From: Pinus tabuliformis
Taxonomy: Eukaryota; Streptophyta; Pinopsida; Pinales; Pinaceae
Reading direction: 5' to 3'
DNA length: 64,000 nucleotides
Assembly (NCBI GenBank): GCA_031772625.1
Contig: CM062819.1
Location: 1,236,263,897 to 1,236,327,896 of the forward strand
Part shown: piece by piece, positions 10,389 to 23,666 of the stretch
How the letters are laid out: each line of letters opens with the position of its first letter
How positions within the stretch are numbered: the first letter of the stretch is position 1
Made by a program: the position numbers and the translations under genes
The notes under the pieces: generated by a model
The model's database searches: none
Seen by the model: the letters and a program-made list of their open reading frames with translations, nothing else
Told to the model about the DNA's origin: nothing

Positions 10389-11476
10389 GCACCGATCCGG
10401 TGCACTTAAAATTTGGGACCACTCGAAATTTTTGATGCTAACAAGTGAATGGTACCACCTTGCTCAGCTCGTCGACCTGATTCTTATGGGCTAAGTCTCC
10501 TATAAGCGTCCCGGGAGGGTCTCAGATATTTTTTTTTTTACTCCTCGCTTAGGAATACTATAGTAGCCGAATCCCAGAAAGGTCAATTCTGCCCAATGTC
10601 CTGCGAGAATCATGCCTAGGTATAGGGGCCCACACAAATAGTCTGATCTATCGGCTAACCCTCAACTGCAGAGTATGAGTAGGAATGTGGCAGTGATCGA
10701 ACCCCTGCTGCTAGATCTGAATGGCGGATCTGATTGTGGCGACTGCTACCGAACCCAACGGCTAGATCTGAATGGCGGATCTGATAAATTTGATTGGCGG
10801 ATCTGATAGATCTGAATGGCGGATCTGATAAATCTGATTGGTGGATCTGATAGATCTAAATGGCGGATCTGAGAGATCTGAATGGCGGAACTGATTGTTG
10901 CGGCTGCGACAGAACCCCACCTACTAGAGCTGATCTGGAAAAGATGATGCGTGATCTAGAGAGAGACAAGGGAACTATGGTCTCAAGGAGTGTCAGGTGC
11001 TACAGATCGCAATATACATAAGGGTCTGACAGTAGTACTCGGCCCAATCTTTCAGGGCACTAACCAAGGAGGATCAACTGTACCCTTAGTCGTACAACCC
11101 GACTACCCTATCGTACGTGCGAGTAATCTCCCCGAGTGTTGTTCTCGGTGTACTGTAGCAGCAAGACGGTCGACGGTTTATCTATGGCGAGGTTTCAAGA
11201 GAGCCTAGGGGGCTTCCAATATACCCAGAGGGTACTTGGAAGACAATCCATGCGCGGTTCTGTCTAATGCGCTACTACTCGAAGGGGTACCCACAGGGGT
11301 TACAAGGGAGTCCAACAAGCGTGACCACCTCTTGTATTTCCTGCGTGCATGCCTCCCCAAATCCGCAGGTTTATGCGCTCAACGACAGATCCCGTGGTTT
11401 AAAGACGCCGGAACACGTCTCTAGCCAAATTTTTTGTTGTTGCTAAAAATGGAGACCCCCCGCGGCCCTGGAAAGT
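10389..11476 (-). mobile_element. Gypsy leader between gag and primer site (unit 1/2 boundary)
   Basis: About 1.1 kb of untranslated sequence between the Gag start at 10388 and the primer-binding site at 11477-11488. It holds a GATCTGAATGGCG minisatellite (10711-10897). No protein family is recognisable. Confidence 0.55.
10711..10897. repeat. GATCTGAATGGCG minisatellite in the gypsy leader
   Basis: About seven imperfect repeats of AGATCTGAATGGCGGATCTG, some with AAATCTGATTGG variants. The matching block in the next unit is at 21621-21807 with similar copy number. Confidence 0.85.
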
Positions 11477-11490
11477 GCTTCGATACCACT

Positions 11491-11923
11491 TGTTATGCTC
11501 TTGACCTGCAAGAAGATACCAAAATACCAAATATGCGAAGAAATATACCCAGAACACAGAACAATAAGAAATAACAACAAGTATTTTATTATTCAGAAAG
11601 GAAAGCAATGTTCACTTGCCTCTTCGAGGGGGCAACCTCCAATAGAGCTGGGCTCAATTACAAAATAAGACACGATGCTCCTCGAGGGGAGTCTCTATCC
11701 TTTATATAGGATTCATACATGCAATACCATGGGTCAATACCATGGTTCTTATTAATACCATCTATCTAATACCATGGCCCATTTGCAACTAACTGTGGTC
11801 CCTTCTTTAAATGCGGGTCAACCACTTACAATTATTAATATGGGCTTTATTGACTCTTTACTTAACTATAACTATGACTCAATCCTATTACATAAATAAG
11901 GGGGTTAGGGTTGGACCCTAACA
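11491..11923 (-). mobile_element. 5' LTR of the gypsy-type element (433 bp, unit 2)
   Basis: Same 433-bp LTR as 528-960, with the variant primer site at 11477-11488 and the same insertion point in Copia gag. In this unit its leader and gag are visible to the left (9493-11476), showing one continuous minus-strand element. Confidence 0.75.
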
Positions 11924-12641
11924 GAAAGCATCGCACTTTCGATTTGTCAATCTTCTTCCCACCATGGGAAGAACCGGATTTGGGATGGGACGCCTTCCCT
12001 TTCCCTTTCCTTGCCTTACTCGATAAGGCTAGATTTTCCTCATCATCTTGCTTCGATGAGGATCCATCTCTGGTGCTTCTTCTTATTTCCTCCTACATCA
12101 GATCCGACCAAAGTCGTTCCCAATCTGGCAGTTTTTCTCTTCCATTAACCGAGTCTTGGTAGCTATGCCAGCTCTTAGGAAGATCGAGGAGTGCAAGACT
12201 CACCATGTCATCATCAGTGGTCGTGATCCCTACACTTCCAAGCTCATCCTTGTAGGTGGTGAGCTTGTTCAGATATGTAGAGATCGTGTCGCCCTTTTCA
12301 CACTTGATCTTACGAAGCTTGTCTTTTAGCGTCAGCTTCCTCTGATCGTTGTTGTTCTGATATAGATCTTTCAATGTTTTCCACATTGAAAACAATGTCT
12401 CCTTCCCACGGAGGCTCGAGACAATGTGGTCTCGAACTCCCTCCAGAAGGATTCTCCTTGCTCTAGCCACACATTTCTTCCATTCCGCCAGTTGAGTAGC
12501 ATCAGTTGGCTTGGGGACTTCTTGATCAATGAAGTCCTTTAGACCGTTATCCTCTAATACTGCTTCCATGAGATCCTTTGAGGCTATATAATTCGAGCTG
12601 CCATCAAGGGCATACTCGAGTCTTAAACCGCTGAACGCCAT
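11924..12641 (-). pseudogene. Copia gag remnant (unit 2)
   Basis: Copy of 961-1678 with the same 182-aa open frame (12093-12641), a few substitutions and the same truncation at KVRCF by the gypsy LTR. Confidence 0.85.
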
Positions 12642-12756
12642 TGGTGAAATTGAGATGTGATAAGAACTCGATTTCTATATTCAGGAACCACAAACTTCGA
12701 ACTTCTCCCTTCTTATATATTGTTCTTCTCCTTTGATCACCTTTGCTCTGATACCA

Positions 12757-13740
12757 TGTCCCACTGTAGATCAACAGATTATGCAATAGACTAAAGCAAA
12801 ATACAAGATCTACTTCTACAACAAACTTTGCGGAAGCTTAATCGAATTGAGCAAGATCAATGAGAACACATATAACTGAGAATGAGAAATCAATCACACA
12901 AAACACAGAAGAAATAACCTGAGGAAAGCCTCAGCCTAAAACCCCAATCTCTGTATTATCATACAAGTGGAAATCTTGTTCAAGTTACAAAAAGAATCAG
13001 CTCTCAAGCTATCCTGCTCTCTCTGCAATCAAACAATATAGCTCACAGACTGAATAGACATAGTATATGTCCTCCTCAAGCCTCCTATTTCCTTATGCAG
13101 TTTTTCTTGGGGTCCAGTGATGCCACATGTGTGAATTGACCTCATCACACTCACAAAACCTGAAGAAGTAACTACGCAGTCCTCAAGAAAAGAATTCCTT
13201 CTGCATGCAAGAGATATTCACAATGGAATATTCTAGCAACTAATAGTACACTGCCCCTCCATTTGATCTCAACTGGGTCTCTGTCTGAACTGACATGCAT
13301 GAGCTATTTATGAGAGAATATTCAGTTATCTGAAGTGCAACAGTTACATGCATGCATGCATAAACTAACTGAACTCACAATTAATTCAACAAATTGTTTG
13401 AATTAATCTAACTGGACTTGACTCAGTTAACTGAGCCAACTAATTACAAGTCAATATTACAACTCATCCTTATCTCTTTAACTGATGGATAAATTCCTCA
13501 ATTAATGGAGAAACTGTTGCATGTCCCCACATAGACTTCATGTTTGATTTTCTACAACTAATTAACTCATGGTGAATTAATTAATTATTTTACAAATAGC
13601 TGCTAAGATCAAATTCGAATTTTTACATCTCTATTTTAGTTTAGGGACTAACTAAAATAGGAAGGTATCCTGAAATTCTATTTATAGCAGTACTAAATTT
13701 AACACTTCTATATTTAGCATTCTTGTTGCTATTTTCAACA
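12757..13740 (-). mobile_element. Copia 5' LTR (984 bp, unit 2)
   Basis: Equivalent of 1794-2786 with an intact primer-binding site at 12745-12756. It is slightly shorter because a CCCTTCAAGC-type duplication near 13080 is missing. Confidence 0.8.
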
Positions 13741-13915
13741 ACAACAACACCATCAACCTTCACATGGCGACAACACTACAACCATGATCAACACCATGCA
13801 AATGCAACAAGAACATGGACTACAAGCATAACGAACACATATGCAACTGACATGAATGCATGACTAGCACACAACCCATCCAGTCCAAGGGGTGAACCAT
13901 GCTCTGATACCACTC

Positions 13916-15916
13916 TGTAACACCCTCCTCCCACATCTACCCAAGTAACTGACCAATCGGGGTAAACATGCGACGAGAAGTTACTATGATATGATTCGAT
14001 TCACTATGTGTCAGTTAAGGAAGTGGAACCAGCAAGACACATCACACAAACCTTCCACATCAGCAACAGAACCCCTAGGAGCCATCCCAACTACTCAGGT
14101 AACCAGCCCCTGGGTCCCACTGAGTTTTTAGACCATTAAACCCCCAGATGCTCCCTTGATATGGAAAAGGGTGCATTTGGGGACTTTTCTCCTTAAACCT
14201 GTGCCCGCGACTTCAGGATTTGTGCCAATTTTTTAGGCAAGAGCCCATGTCACTGCCCATAACTCAATAACACTTTCATAACTGAAAGATAACAACAAAA
14301 TAATGATACAAATGGAATTACCTGAACAAGGACTTGACTGGACCCCTACTAGCCATGACATACATTTCGTCAACATGTCACAATTATGTAATCTACAAGT
14401 TTAAACAACAGATCTGAGCGGAAGGGTCTTATACTTATCTAAGAATAACTAAGAAGCATTGATGCCTTAACAAATTAGCTGCAGTTTCATCCATTAGGCC
14501 ATATATACACTGTTCATTCATTTACAAGTAAAAACATTATGAGAGCCATACATAACCACTGTCATAATACATGTTCATAACCAACACAATAGCAACAGAA
14601 ATACCAAGGAAACAATAGTCATATAATCCACATATAAACCAATATAACGCTCATGAATTAACAAGCAGAAATAACCTCATATTAATGATGCAAAGGCCAA
14701 CCAGGTTCATGACTTCTACGAACCAGCCGATAGTAGACATGGTTGAGCCGAATCTCTCTTCAGCTAGTCACCCTCGTGCCATATTCCAAGCATGAATGTG
14801 TGATCTCATAAAACACATCAATCAAAACCATCGAAGGCTTTAAGAGGCCAAACCACCTCAACCCATCAAACAATGATTCCACCTCACGGCCAGACATCAA
14901 AAACCATCACCAGATTGGTCTCTACCCAAGCCTTCCAGGGTTCCAGAGCATTTGTTCCAACCAAGGCTTCTAGGACTAGTAACTGAACCCACAACTATCA
15001 CCGGGCTTCCAGAGCGTTTGTCCAACCAAGGCTTCCAGGACTAGTAACTCAACTCACCAAGGGCTTTAAGAACATTTGTCCAACCAAGGCTTCCAGGACT
15101 AGTAACTCAAACCAAGCTGTTACAGGGCTTCCAGAGCGTTTGTCCACCAAGGCTTCTAGGAACTAGTAACTCAACCCAAGCTAAAGGAAACATGAGAACC
15201 AACCAGAAAAACAAAGAAATGAACCCATAACACCATGGCTATCCCAAAAATGCCAAGGCTAGGCAAATCCACTGTCAATCCAGACAATCCTCCATGCCAA
15301 TGACAGATTGTGACTAATAAAACACATGCATATGTCATGCATGCAAAAACTAGTGAGGAAAACATACATGCAACTCAGTACCTACAAGCAAAACCCACTA
15401 TAGTTGTTGATATCGATGTCCTCTTGCACTTTCCTGCTCTTCTTTTTCCTTCTTGCTCCAAGCATCCAAGTATACCACACTCTTTAAGAGTGTTCCAAGA
15501 AAACTCTAAGTGTCAAAGAGTATGAGAGAGAGAATAGAATGATAGCTCCAAACTGAACTGACAAAAGGTTACACTGACCAAACCCTGCCCACTGATCCTC
15601 AAAAGCCTTTTTACCAATGAGGTCTCTATTTTCTTCAATTTCCATTATTTTCCTTCATTTTCCTCCTCACATGCAACTTGTGACCTTTCACCTCCCTTTT
15701 CTCCTAATTTCCATTATTTTCATAAACAAATGTGCCAAAAATGTCATTTTGCCTTTCGAAAGCCTTTGCCAATTTCCTTTAGCCATAATAATTGAAATGA
15801 ACACCCACTAGGATCTTTTTCCCAACATTCAACTTGGAATACGTGTCCCATGACCTTGGTCTTATTTTTGCCTTTATTAACTTTTACATGGAATTTTTTT
15901 AACTAGGCCCGTTACA
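13916..15916 (-). mobile_element. 2.0-kb LTR (unit 2)
   Basis: Equivalent of 2962-4962 and the same 2001 bp. The leader remnant at 13741-13915 carries a canonical TGGTATCAGAGC primer site on the minus strand. Confidence 0.75.
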
Positions 15917-16640
15917 TGAACAATACAATTAGAACACTAATGAATTTTGATAACAACACAGAAAAGGAAATGGCCATATAAATGTTAGAGAAGCTCTTAA
16001 CTTACAACAACCTCCAAATGTCATAACACATCCAACTTCATTGTTGCTTGTGTGTTCAACATTTTATCTATATAATGCACATCAACACCACCGTAATTTG
16101 GAATATATAATTATATGCAATGTTTCCTCTTATATCTTTCTAGCTTGAAACACCCTATGTATTATTATTATTTATTCATGACACATAATACACCCTATGT
16201 ATTGTTAATATTTATCCCATTAACTTCCCCAAAAGTTATAAGATATAATAATATCCAATGTTTTTTTTTGAAAACGAATATGAATATCATGGAGACACAC
16301 CATGTATTGTTAATATTTATTAATGTACATCTTCACAATTTCAAAGATATAATTATATGTAATGTTTCATAAATATCATGAAGAAAATCTATGTATTATT
16401 AATATTAACAATGAACATGGTTAACGATTTTGCAACTTGGATTTGGCCAAGGAACCTCCCCCAACTTTGAATATGAATATTTACTTTGTCATTGCATTTA
16501 ACATGACATCACATCCACTTAAGCTATTGTTGGCTCTCCTCAAAATAGGACACCAATTTAAAGTTTAGAATGCACCATTAATTGAGGACCAAGACTTCCT
16601 TCTTCTAATCACACACAACACACCCACCTCTACGATACCT

Positions 16641-16928
16641 TTTTTCCGTAAAGAAAATTCATAATTTCATTGGAGAAATTACATGTTGTAGATGCCCGAA
16701 GGCATATGTTGTAAATGTGGCTGTCTATCCACTGTCAATATCTAATATTTACAATGAAACCCAATGGTTATGCTGTGCTGGTTCAAGACCTCAATAAAAA
16801 CTTCAAAAATTCACCCACACGCGTGTGTAATGTTGTCCATATTTACAATCATTTACTCATATATACTAAATATAAACAGAATCAAAATTACAATAAAGTT
16901 CAAAATCAAGATGCTGATAAATTAGGGG
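16641..16928 (-). mobile_element. LINE tail with target-site duplications (unit 2)
   Basis: Same 288-bp insertion as at 5685. Here the two 14-bp flanks (16627-16640 and 16929-16942) are identical, CCTCTACGATACCT. Confidence 0.75.
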
Positions 16929-17626
16929 CCTCTACGATACCTATAATGAGTTATAGCGTAGATTTGGTTAAAAAAAACCTCCTCCAACTTAAACATAAAT
17001 TTTTTATTTATCAATACCTTTAACATAATAACACATCCACTTGAACCAACACTCACTCACCCTTTAAAGGGAAAACCCATTAAAAATTTAGTATAGCTAC
17101 TCACCAATTCAAAATTTACTCTCACTACTAACCAATTAAAGACTAAAAATAACCTTTTTCAATTAAACAACACAACCTTCCTACCAAACTTAGAATAAAA
17201 CTATTCCTATGTAATTGAAAAAACATCCCTAAATTCAAACATAAATATTTTATTTATAAATTATTTTAATAAAATAATACATCTACTCAACGCAACACTT
17301 GCACTTAAAAAACAAGGATCAATTCACACCAAAACAAACCAATATTGTCAGCCGAAAACCAAGCAAATCAAACAAGCATATTCAGCTTCCTTGCATTGTA
17401 TCGTTATACCCAAGAGTTTACATAAAAACGACCCTTGCTTTCAATAACCTATCGGCAGGCAAAAGGCCTAACTGAGGGGAAATAAATTATTATTAATATC
17501 ATTTTCATACGCGACCTCTGGAATAGAATCCTTCCATTTATTTATCGGAAGATAGGGCGGGCCAAGGGTGCGAGAAACTCTCAGAAAATTGAAACGTAGG
17601 TCGCAGGATCCAATCGCACGGTAAAA

Positions 17627-17782
17627 ATGAGCGGAAAGAAGATCGTGGAGAAGGATGCTAAGACGATCGACTGGGATGGCATGTCGAAGCTCCTCATTTC
17701 GGACAACGCCCGCAGGGAGTTCTTCAACCTCCACCGAGCTTATGAAGAGGTTAAGCGAACTCTCGATACCAAGTTCAGCCAG
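17627..17782 (+). CDS. ATPQ: ATP synthase subunit d, first coding exon, copy 2
   Basis: 52 codons ending in CAG|GTAATTG, with the same family motifs as copy 1. The conserved IDWDG and ARREF motifs are intact here, but residue 10 is Asp instead of Ala and His replaces Arg in the NLRRA motif. The 5' leader is complete and the donor is intact. It lies 34 kb upstream of exon 2, with three more exon-1 copies in between. Coding potential is preserved; use in transcripts is unknown. Confidence 0.78.
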
Positions 17783-19354
17783 GTAATTGCCTCGCCTGAT
17801 ATCTTCTCCCATATATCATTTAATTTAGTTACCCCTATTTTGCTACATTTTCTTGAATTTTGGATTGTTTATGGCTGTTGATCATGATTAGGTCATAATC
17901 ATTGTTAAACTTCTCTTTTCATCGAAGTGGGGAATGCCTGAATTAAATCCTAGGGTTAGGGTTTGGATGGATGTTAGTGCAAGGGTTTTATTTTATCCGT
18001 TCGGATCTGACATTTTCGTGAAACAGTTGTTATGTATTGTAAAGAACATTTGCTTTATTCGTGATACTGTTGCAGTGGGCTGAATACGAGTTCGCTAATA
18101 AAGTTTTAAGTGTTGACTTGAAGCAGTTGGTCGTGTCACATTGAATAAGTGCATAAGTATTTGTCTCCCAAAGCGATTGATTGTTTTGAAGTACATGTGT
18201 GGTGTACACGAGTTGCTAGGGCGCCCTATTTCTCAGATTATGGTAGACTTTGAATGCCTTTAAAATTTTGTCTGGGTTGACCAAAAGCTTCTGATTGTTT
18301 TACATTGAATGAATAAATGAACAAAAATATTTACCCCTCAAACCGTTTGGTTCATCGGCCCTTGAAGTACATGTGTGATATGCAAATGTTCGTAGCGTGC
18401 CATGGCAGCCCTTTGATATGTTCATGAATCTCCTGATCAACAGGAGACCAACACAATTAACAGCTTTGGAACCTTGCTGCTAATTCGGGGTTTGTAACTG
18501 CATGAAAACCGAGCTAATAAACATGCTTAATATGATGCTCTGATGAATCTATAAGTGCAGATAACCTCCCAAGATCCAAATAACAAACAGGTTTATGAAG
18601 TGCACAGAAACAGGGTCTAACAGTCTGTTTATATAGGCCTGGATATTCAAATATACTAGGCCACAGCAATAAGGAAATGCAAATCAAACACTAACAGTGA
18701 TATCAATTGTACAGAAAATTCTCGGTACGAATAGAAGAAAAAGAATAATGATCAGTTCATTAAGAGGAACAGTACAAAGTGGGTTCACAGATTTGCGGTC
18801 CTTGCACCTTGATTAGAGAAAAAACGATTCACATTCATCATTTGGGTCTGCGTCCCCTGCGACTGCAGCCTCTTCCTTGCCATTCTTATTCTCCTTTAGT
18901 AGAATAAAAGCACAAAACCGTAAAATAAACTAATCAAGAATTAAAACTTCCATTCTGTTTCCTTCGAAACTGTTTTTGAAGACTTGATTTGCCAACGTAG
19001 TCTCAACGCCCACGTGGCAACAATCATGGTATTTAAATCTGTCTTGGTCGATCTGCTACTCGGTCAAACTAGCTTATTCATTAGGCTCAGAAGTCAACCC
19101 ATCCAATGTACCTAGTTTGGGTTGAGGCAGACCCCGATTTCGTACCAATCCGGTCATAAACCAGTCGATTCTGTCATCAATTGGCCGAGTCATTGCTGTG
19201 GCGGTCACGAACCCCACGCGCAGTTGTTTTGGGCATCTGTGAGTGATTTTGATGGAATTTGGGGGTTCTTTCTCTCCTAAAACAACCTGTTCAAGCCTTT
19301 AAAAGCATTCCTCCCCTCTCATTTGCCTCACACATCTCATTTGGAGTTTTTGTG
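17783..19354 (+). other. ATPQ: Start of intron 1 after exon copy 2
   Basis: Matches 6827-8419, with the telomere-like TAGGGTTAGGGTTTGG near 17950. It lacks the short duplicated segment present in copies 1 and 5. No gene is seen in it. Confidence 0.6.
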
Positions 19355-20403
19355 TGTAGAAATTTCTCATTTCCCACCCCGGTTTTCAGTTTCACCTTAT
19401 TTCTCCAAAATAGTTAAATGCCATTTCCCATATCCATACATTCAACAACTGAAAAATAAATTTTGCTGAAAACACAAATTCTGGAAATTTTACAGAATGT
19501 TGGAAAATGCAGAAATATAAAAATCAGCACATACAAACAGCCATTTAACACATTTAAACACAGTGATTTTTTGTCAAGGTGACCCTGGAAAAACCCCCTA
19601 CAACTCTTGGGGAAAACCAGTTCGAGAGCTCCTTCTTATTTCTGGAAAATGCTTTTTACAGTGAGAAATATTCAGCAAAAAATCAGCAAGCAAACTTTTA
19701 CAACTTATCTCGTTTTCCGTGCCTCACAGCCAACTGGAAAAACTTGCAAACAGCAAAATCTGAACAACAATAAATGTTGTACGTCCTCCTCGATTTCTGT
19801 GCCAATTTTCAGCCTTAAATTCTGCTGTACGACCTGCCTAGAAAATCGTGCAAGCTGCCAGAAATTCTGCTGTACGATTTCCTCGATTTCTGTGCCGAAA
19901 ACTGTTGTACGGCCTCCTTGAAAATCGTGCCAGCAAACTCAGATTTCTGCTCCTCGATTTCTGTGCAAACTGCTGTACGGCCTCCTTGAAAATCGTGCCC
20001 AAAAATCTGCCTTTCACTGTATGCTAACTCAGCTGTACGGACTTGTTGGAATGCTGCCTTGGAATGTGTGCCAAGCTGCTGCCTCCTTCTCCTCCCTGTC
20101 CAGAAATCTCCCTTGCTCTCTTGCTCTCCTTCTCCCAATCTGCTCATGAAAGAATGAATGACCTTTTCCTCCTTTAATCTAACCCTAAGTGACTTTTGGG
20201 TGATCCCTAAATCCAATGGCTGAAATAGATTGAGATCTAGGGCTGAGATTAAATGCTCATTTAAATCTCACTTTCTATTTTTTAATTCACCCCACTTTAA
20301 TAAAGACCCACTTAGTCATTTATTTCCAAAGTCACTTTTCCTTTCTAATTTTACATTGACTTTATTAAAGTCACTTTAAAATTAGACTTTAGTAACTTTA
20401 TCA
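19355..20403 (-). mobile_element. Unclassified repeat starting TGTAGAAATTTC (unit 2)
   Basis: Copy of 8420-9492 with the same minisatellite. It is shorter by about 50 bp near 20240. Function and class are unresolved. Confidence 0.45.
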
Positions 20404-21299
20404 CTTTGATCAGTAGCATCAATTTGAAAGAATTTGGGCTCCTTGCATTTATGCCCGGGGGAGTATTTTTCATTACAGTAGTAACACAATCCTTGCTTTC
20501 TTCTTTCCGCCATTTCCGCTGGTGACACCTTTTGAACCTTGAGTGTTTGGGTAGTGCTTTGAGCCTAGGTGGGGTGACCCTTGGCTATGAAATTTGGGCG
20601 ATTGGGCTGGGCTGCTAATGCATGTTCTACTTCTTGAGCTATCTTGCAAGCATCCAGCCATGAGGTTGGGTGTTGCAGTCGGACGTGGGCTTATATGGCT
20701 TCTTTGAGATCACTGACAAAACATTCCAAGTAGAACTGATCGTGTAGACCTCTTGTGCAGAAGGCTAAGGCTTCAAAGGTTGTAACATATTCATTCACTG
20801 TTCCTGTCTGTCGGAGCTTAGTGAGACGACCCAAAAAATTAGATTCATGGTCAAAGCGATCCGTAAGAGTTTTTTAGAATGTCTGCCAAGTCACGGACCT
20901 TCCATAGCAACGTTGATGCCACTGCCACCATTGCCATCTTTCATTGTCCAAGTACATGCTACCCACACTAAGCTGAGTTGCATCGTCTCTGATGTGATTC
21001 AGAGTGAAATATTGCTCCATTTGTGCTAGCCATGTGGCCGGATGAGAGCCATCAAATTTATACATGTCCAGCTTGGGTGGTCACGTCTGGGACTGTTGGT
21101 GGTTGCCAAAGAGGTGAAGAGAATGGCTAGACTCGCCCTCAATGTTTTCATTGAAAGCATATGCCTCCAAGTGTTCCTCCGACTTGCCCTTTGTGAGTGT
21201 GTCAGCTAAGGTCTTGAGCGACGACAGTACTGCGTCCAACTTTTGTTCAAGGGTGTCGATCTTCTCATTGGCCATAGCTTGAGCTCTGGTTTGTACCAT
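20404..21299 (-). pseudogene. Ty3/gypsy gag remnant (unit 2)
   Basis: Better-preserved copy of 9493-10388: MVQTRAQ start at 21299, capsid region starting MYKFDGSHPATWLAQ after one in-frame stop, and a zinc knuckle CYYCNEKYSPGHKC near the left end. At least four in-frame stops are seen and no frameshift is needed. Protease and the rest of pol are absent. Confidence 0.85.
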
Positions 21300-22386
21300 G
21301 CACCGATCCGGTGCACTTAAAATTTGGGACCACTCGAAATTTTTGATGCTAACAAGTGAATGGTACCACCTTGCTCAGCTCGTCGACCTGATTCTTATGG
21401 GCTAAGTCTCCTATAAGCGTCGCGGGAGGGTCTCAGATATTTTTTTTTTTACTCCTCGCTTAGGAATACTATAGTAGCCGAATCCCAGAAAGGTCAATTC
21501 TGCCCAATGTCCTGCGAGAATCATGCCTAGGTATTGGGGCCCACACAAATAGTCTGATCTATCGGCTAACCCTCAACTGCAGAGTATGAGTATGAATGTG
21601 GCAGTGACCGAACCCCGCTGCTAGATCTGAATGGCGGATCTGATTGTGGCGACTGCTACCGAACCCAACGGCTAGATCTGAATGGCGGATCTGATAAATC
21701 TGATTGGCGGATCTGATAGATCTGAATGGCGGATCTGATAAATCTGATTGGTGGATCTGAGAGATCTAAATGGCGGATCTGAGAGATCTGAATGGCGGAA
21801 CTGATTGTTGCGGCTGCGACAGAACCCCACCTACTAGAGCTGATCTGGAAAAGATGATGCGTGATCTAGAGAGAGACAAGGGAACTATGGTCTCAAGGAG
21901 TGTCAGGTGCTACAGATCGCAATATACATAAGGGTCTGACAGTAGTACTCGGCCCAATCTTTCAGGGCACTAACCAAGGAGGATCAACTGTACCCTTAGT
22001 CGTACAACCCGACTACCCTATCGTACGTGCGAGTAATCTCCCCGAGTGTTGTTCTCGGTGTACTGTAGCAGCAATACGGCGGACGGTTTATCTATGGCGA
22101 GGTTTCAAGAGAGCCTAGGGGGCTTCCAATATACCCAGAGGGTACTTGGAAGACAACCCATGCGCGGTTCTGTCTAATACGCTACTACTCGAAGGGGTAC
22201 CCACAGGGGTTACAAGGGAGTCCAACAAGCGTGACCACCTCGTGTATTTCCTGCGTGCATGCCTCCCCAAATCCGCAGGTTTATGCGCTCAACGACAGAT
22301 CCCGCGGTTTAAAGACGCCGAAACACGTCTCTAGCCAAATTTTTTGTTGTTGCTAAAAATGGAGACCCCCCGCGGCCCTGGAAAGT
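21300..22386 (-). mobile_element. Gypsy leader (unit 2/3 boundary)
   Basis: Equivalent of 10389-11476, including the GATCTGAATGGCG minisatellite at 21621-21807. It ends at the variant primer site 22387-22398. Confidence 0.55.
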
Positions 22387-22400
22387 GCTTCGATACCACT

Positions 22401-22833
22401 TGTTATGCTCTTGACCTGCAAGAAGATACCAAAATACCAAATATGCGAAGAAATATACCCAGAACACAGAACAATAAGAAATAACAACAAGTATTTTATT
22501 ATTCAGAAAGGAAAGCAATGTTCACTTGCCTCTTCGAGGGGGTAACCTCCAATAGAGCTGGGCTCAATTACAAAATAAGACACGATGCTCCTCGAGGGGA
22601 GTCTCTATCCTTTATATAGGATTCATACATGCAATACCATGGGTCAATACCATGGTTCTTATTAATACCATCTATCTAATACCATGGCCCATTTGCAACT
22701 AACTGTGGTCCCTTCTTTAGATGCGGGTCAACCACTTACAATTATTAATATGGGCTTTATTGACTCTTTACTTAACTATAACTATGACTCAATCCTATTA
22801 CATAAATAAGGGGGTTAGGGTTGGACCCTAACA
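22401..22833 (-). mobile_element. 5' LTR of the gypsy-type element (433 bp, unit 3)
   Basis: Identical in length and position within the unit to 528-960 and 11491-11923. Confidence 0.75.
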
Positions 22834-23551
22834 GAAAGCATCGCACTTTCGATTTGTCAATCTTCTTCCCACCATGGGAAGAACCGGATTTGGGATGGGA
22901 CGCCTTCCCTTTCCCTTTCCTTGCCTTACTCGCTAAGGCTAGATTTTCCTCATCATCTTGCTTCGATGAGGATCCATCTCTGGTGCTTCTTCTTATTTCC
23001 TCCTACATCAGATCCGACCAAAGTCGTTCCCAATCTGGCAGTTTTTCTCTTCCATTAACCGAGTCTTGGTAGCTATGCCAGCTCTTAGGAAGACCGAGGA
23101 GTGCAAGACTCACCATGTCATCATCAGTGGTCGTGATCCCTACACTTCCAAGCTCATCCTTGTAGGTGGTGAGCTTGTTCAGATATGTAGAGATCGTGTC
23201 GCCCTTTTCACACTTGATCTTACGAAGCTTGTCTTTTAGCGTCAGCTTCCTCTGATCGTTGTTGTTCTGATATAGATCTTTCAACGTTTTCCACATTGAA
23301 AACAATGTCTCCTTCCCATGGAGGCTCGAGACAATGTGGTCTCGAACTCCCTCCAGAAGGATTCTCCTTGCTCTAGCCACACATTTCTTCCATTCCGCCA
23401 GTTGAGTAGCATTAGTTGGCTTGGGGACTTCTTGATCAATGAAGTCCTTTAGACCGTTATCCTCTATTACTGCTTCCATGAGATCCTTTGAGGCTATATA
23501 ATTCGAGCTGCCATCAAGGGCATACTCGAGTCTTAAACCGCTGAACGCCAT
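22834..23551 (-). pseudogene. Copia gag remnant (unit 3)
   Basis: Third copy of the truncated Gag (open frame 23003-23551). It differs from units 1 and 2 by a few residues, for example Gly in ALLGLP, and has the same truncation. Confidence 0.85.
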
Positions 23552-23666
23552 TGGTGAAATTGAGATGTGATAAGAACTCGATTTCTATATTCAGGAACCA
23601 CAAACTTCGAACTTCTCCCTTCTTATATATTGTTCTTCTCCTTTGATCACCTTTGCTCTGATACCA

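Larger units (their letters stand above)
1..10963. repeat. Tandem unit 1 of the exon-1 array (~10.96 kb)
   Basis: Position 1 matches 10964 and 21874, and the sequence stays collinear and nearly identical by eye across the whole unit. The left edge of the window falls inside the array, so further copies may lie to the left. Contents in order: gypsy leader and LTR, Copia gag and LTR, a 2.0-kb LTR, a LINE tail, ATPQ exon 1, the start of intron 1, an unclassified repeat and gypsy gag. Differences from unit 2 include an extra copy of a short segment near 7605 and about 50 extra bases near 9300. The true duplication breakpoint cannot be placed inside a perfect tandem. Confidence 0.95.
10964..21873. 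repeat. Tandem unit 2 of the exon-1 array (~10.91 kb)
   Basis: Head-to-tail copy of unit 1 with the same feature order throughout and only scattered substitutions and small indels. It is the only unit for which both the upstream transposon nest and the downstream gypsy gag are seen complete, so it is the best reference for the ancestral unit. Confidence 0.95.

Noticed and set aside
10711..10897. CRISPR-like regular repeats
   Set aside because: No unique spacers of constant length; it is a plain minisatellite in plant nuclear DNA.
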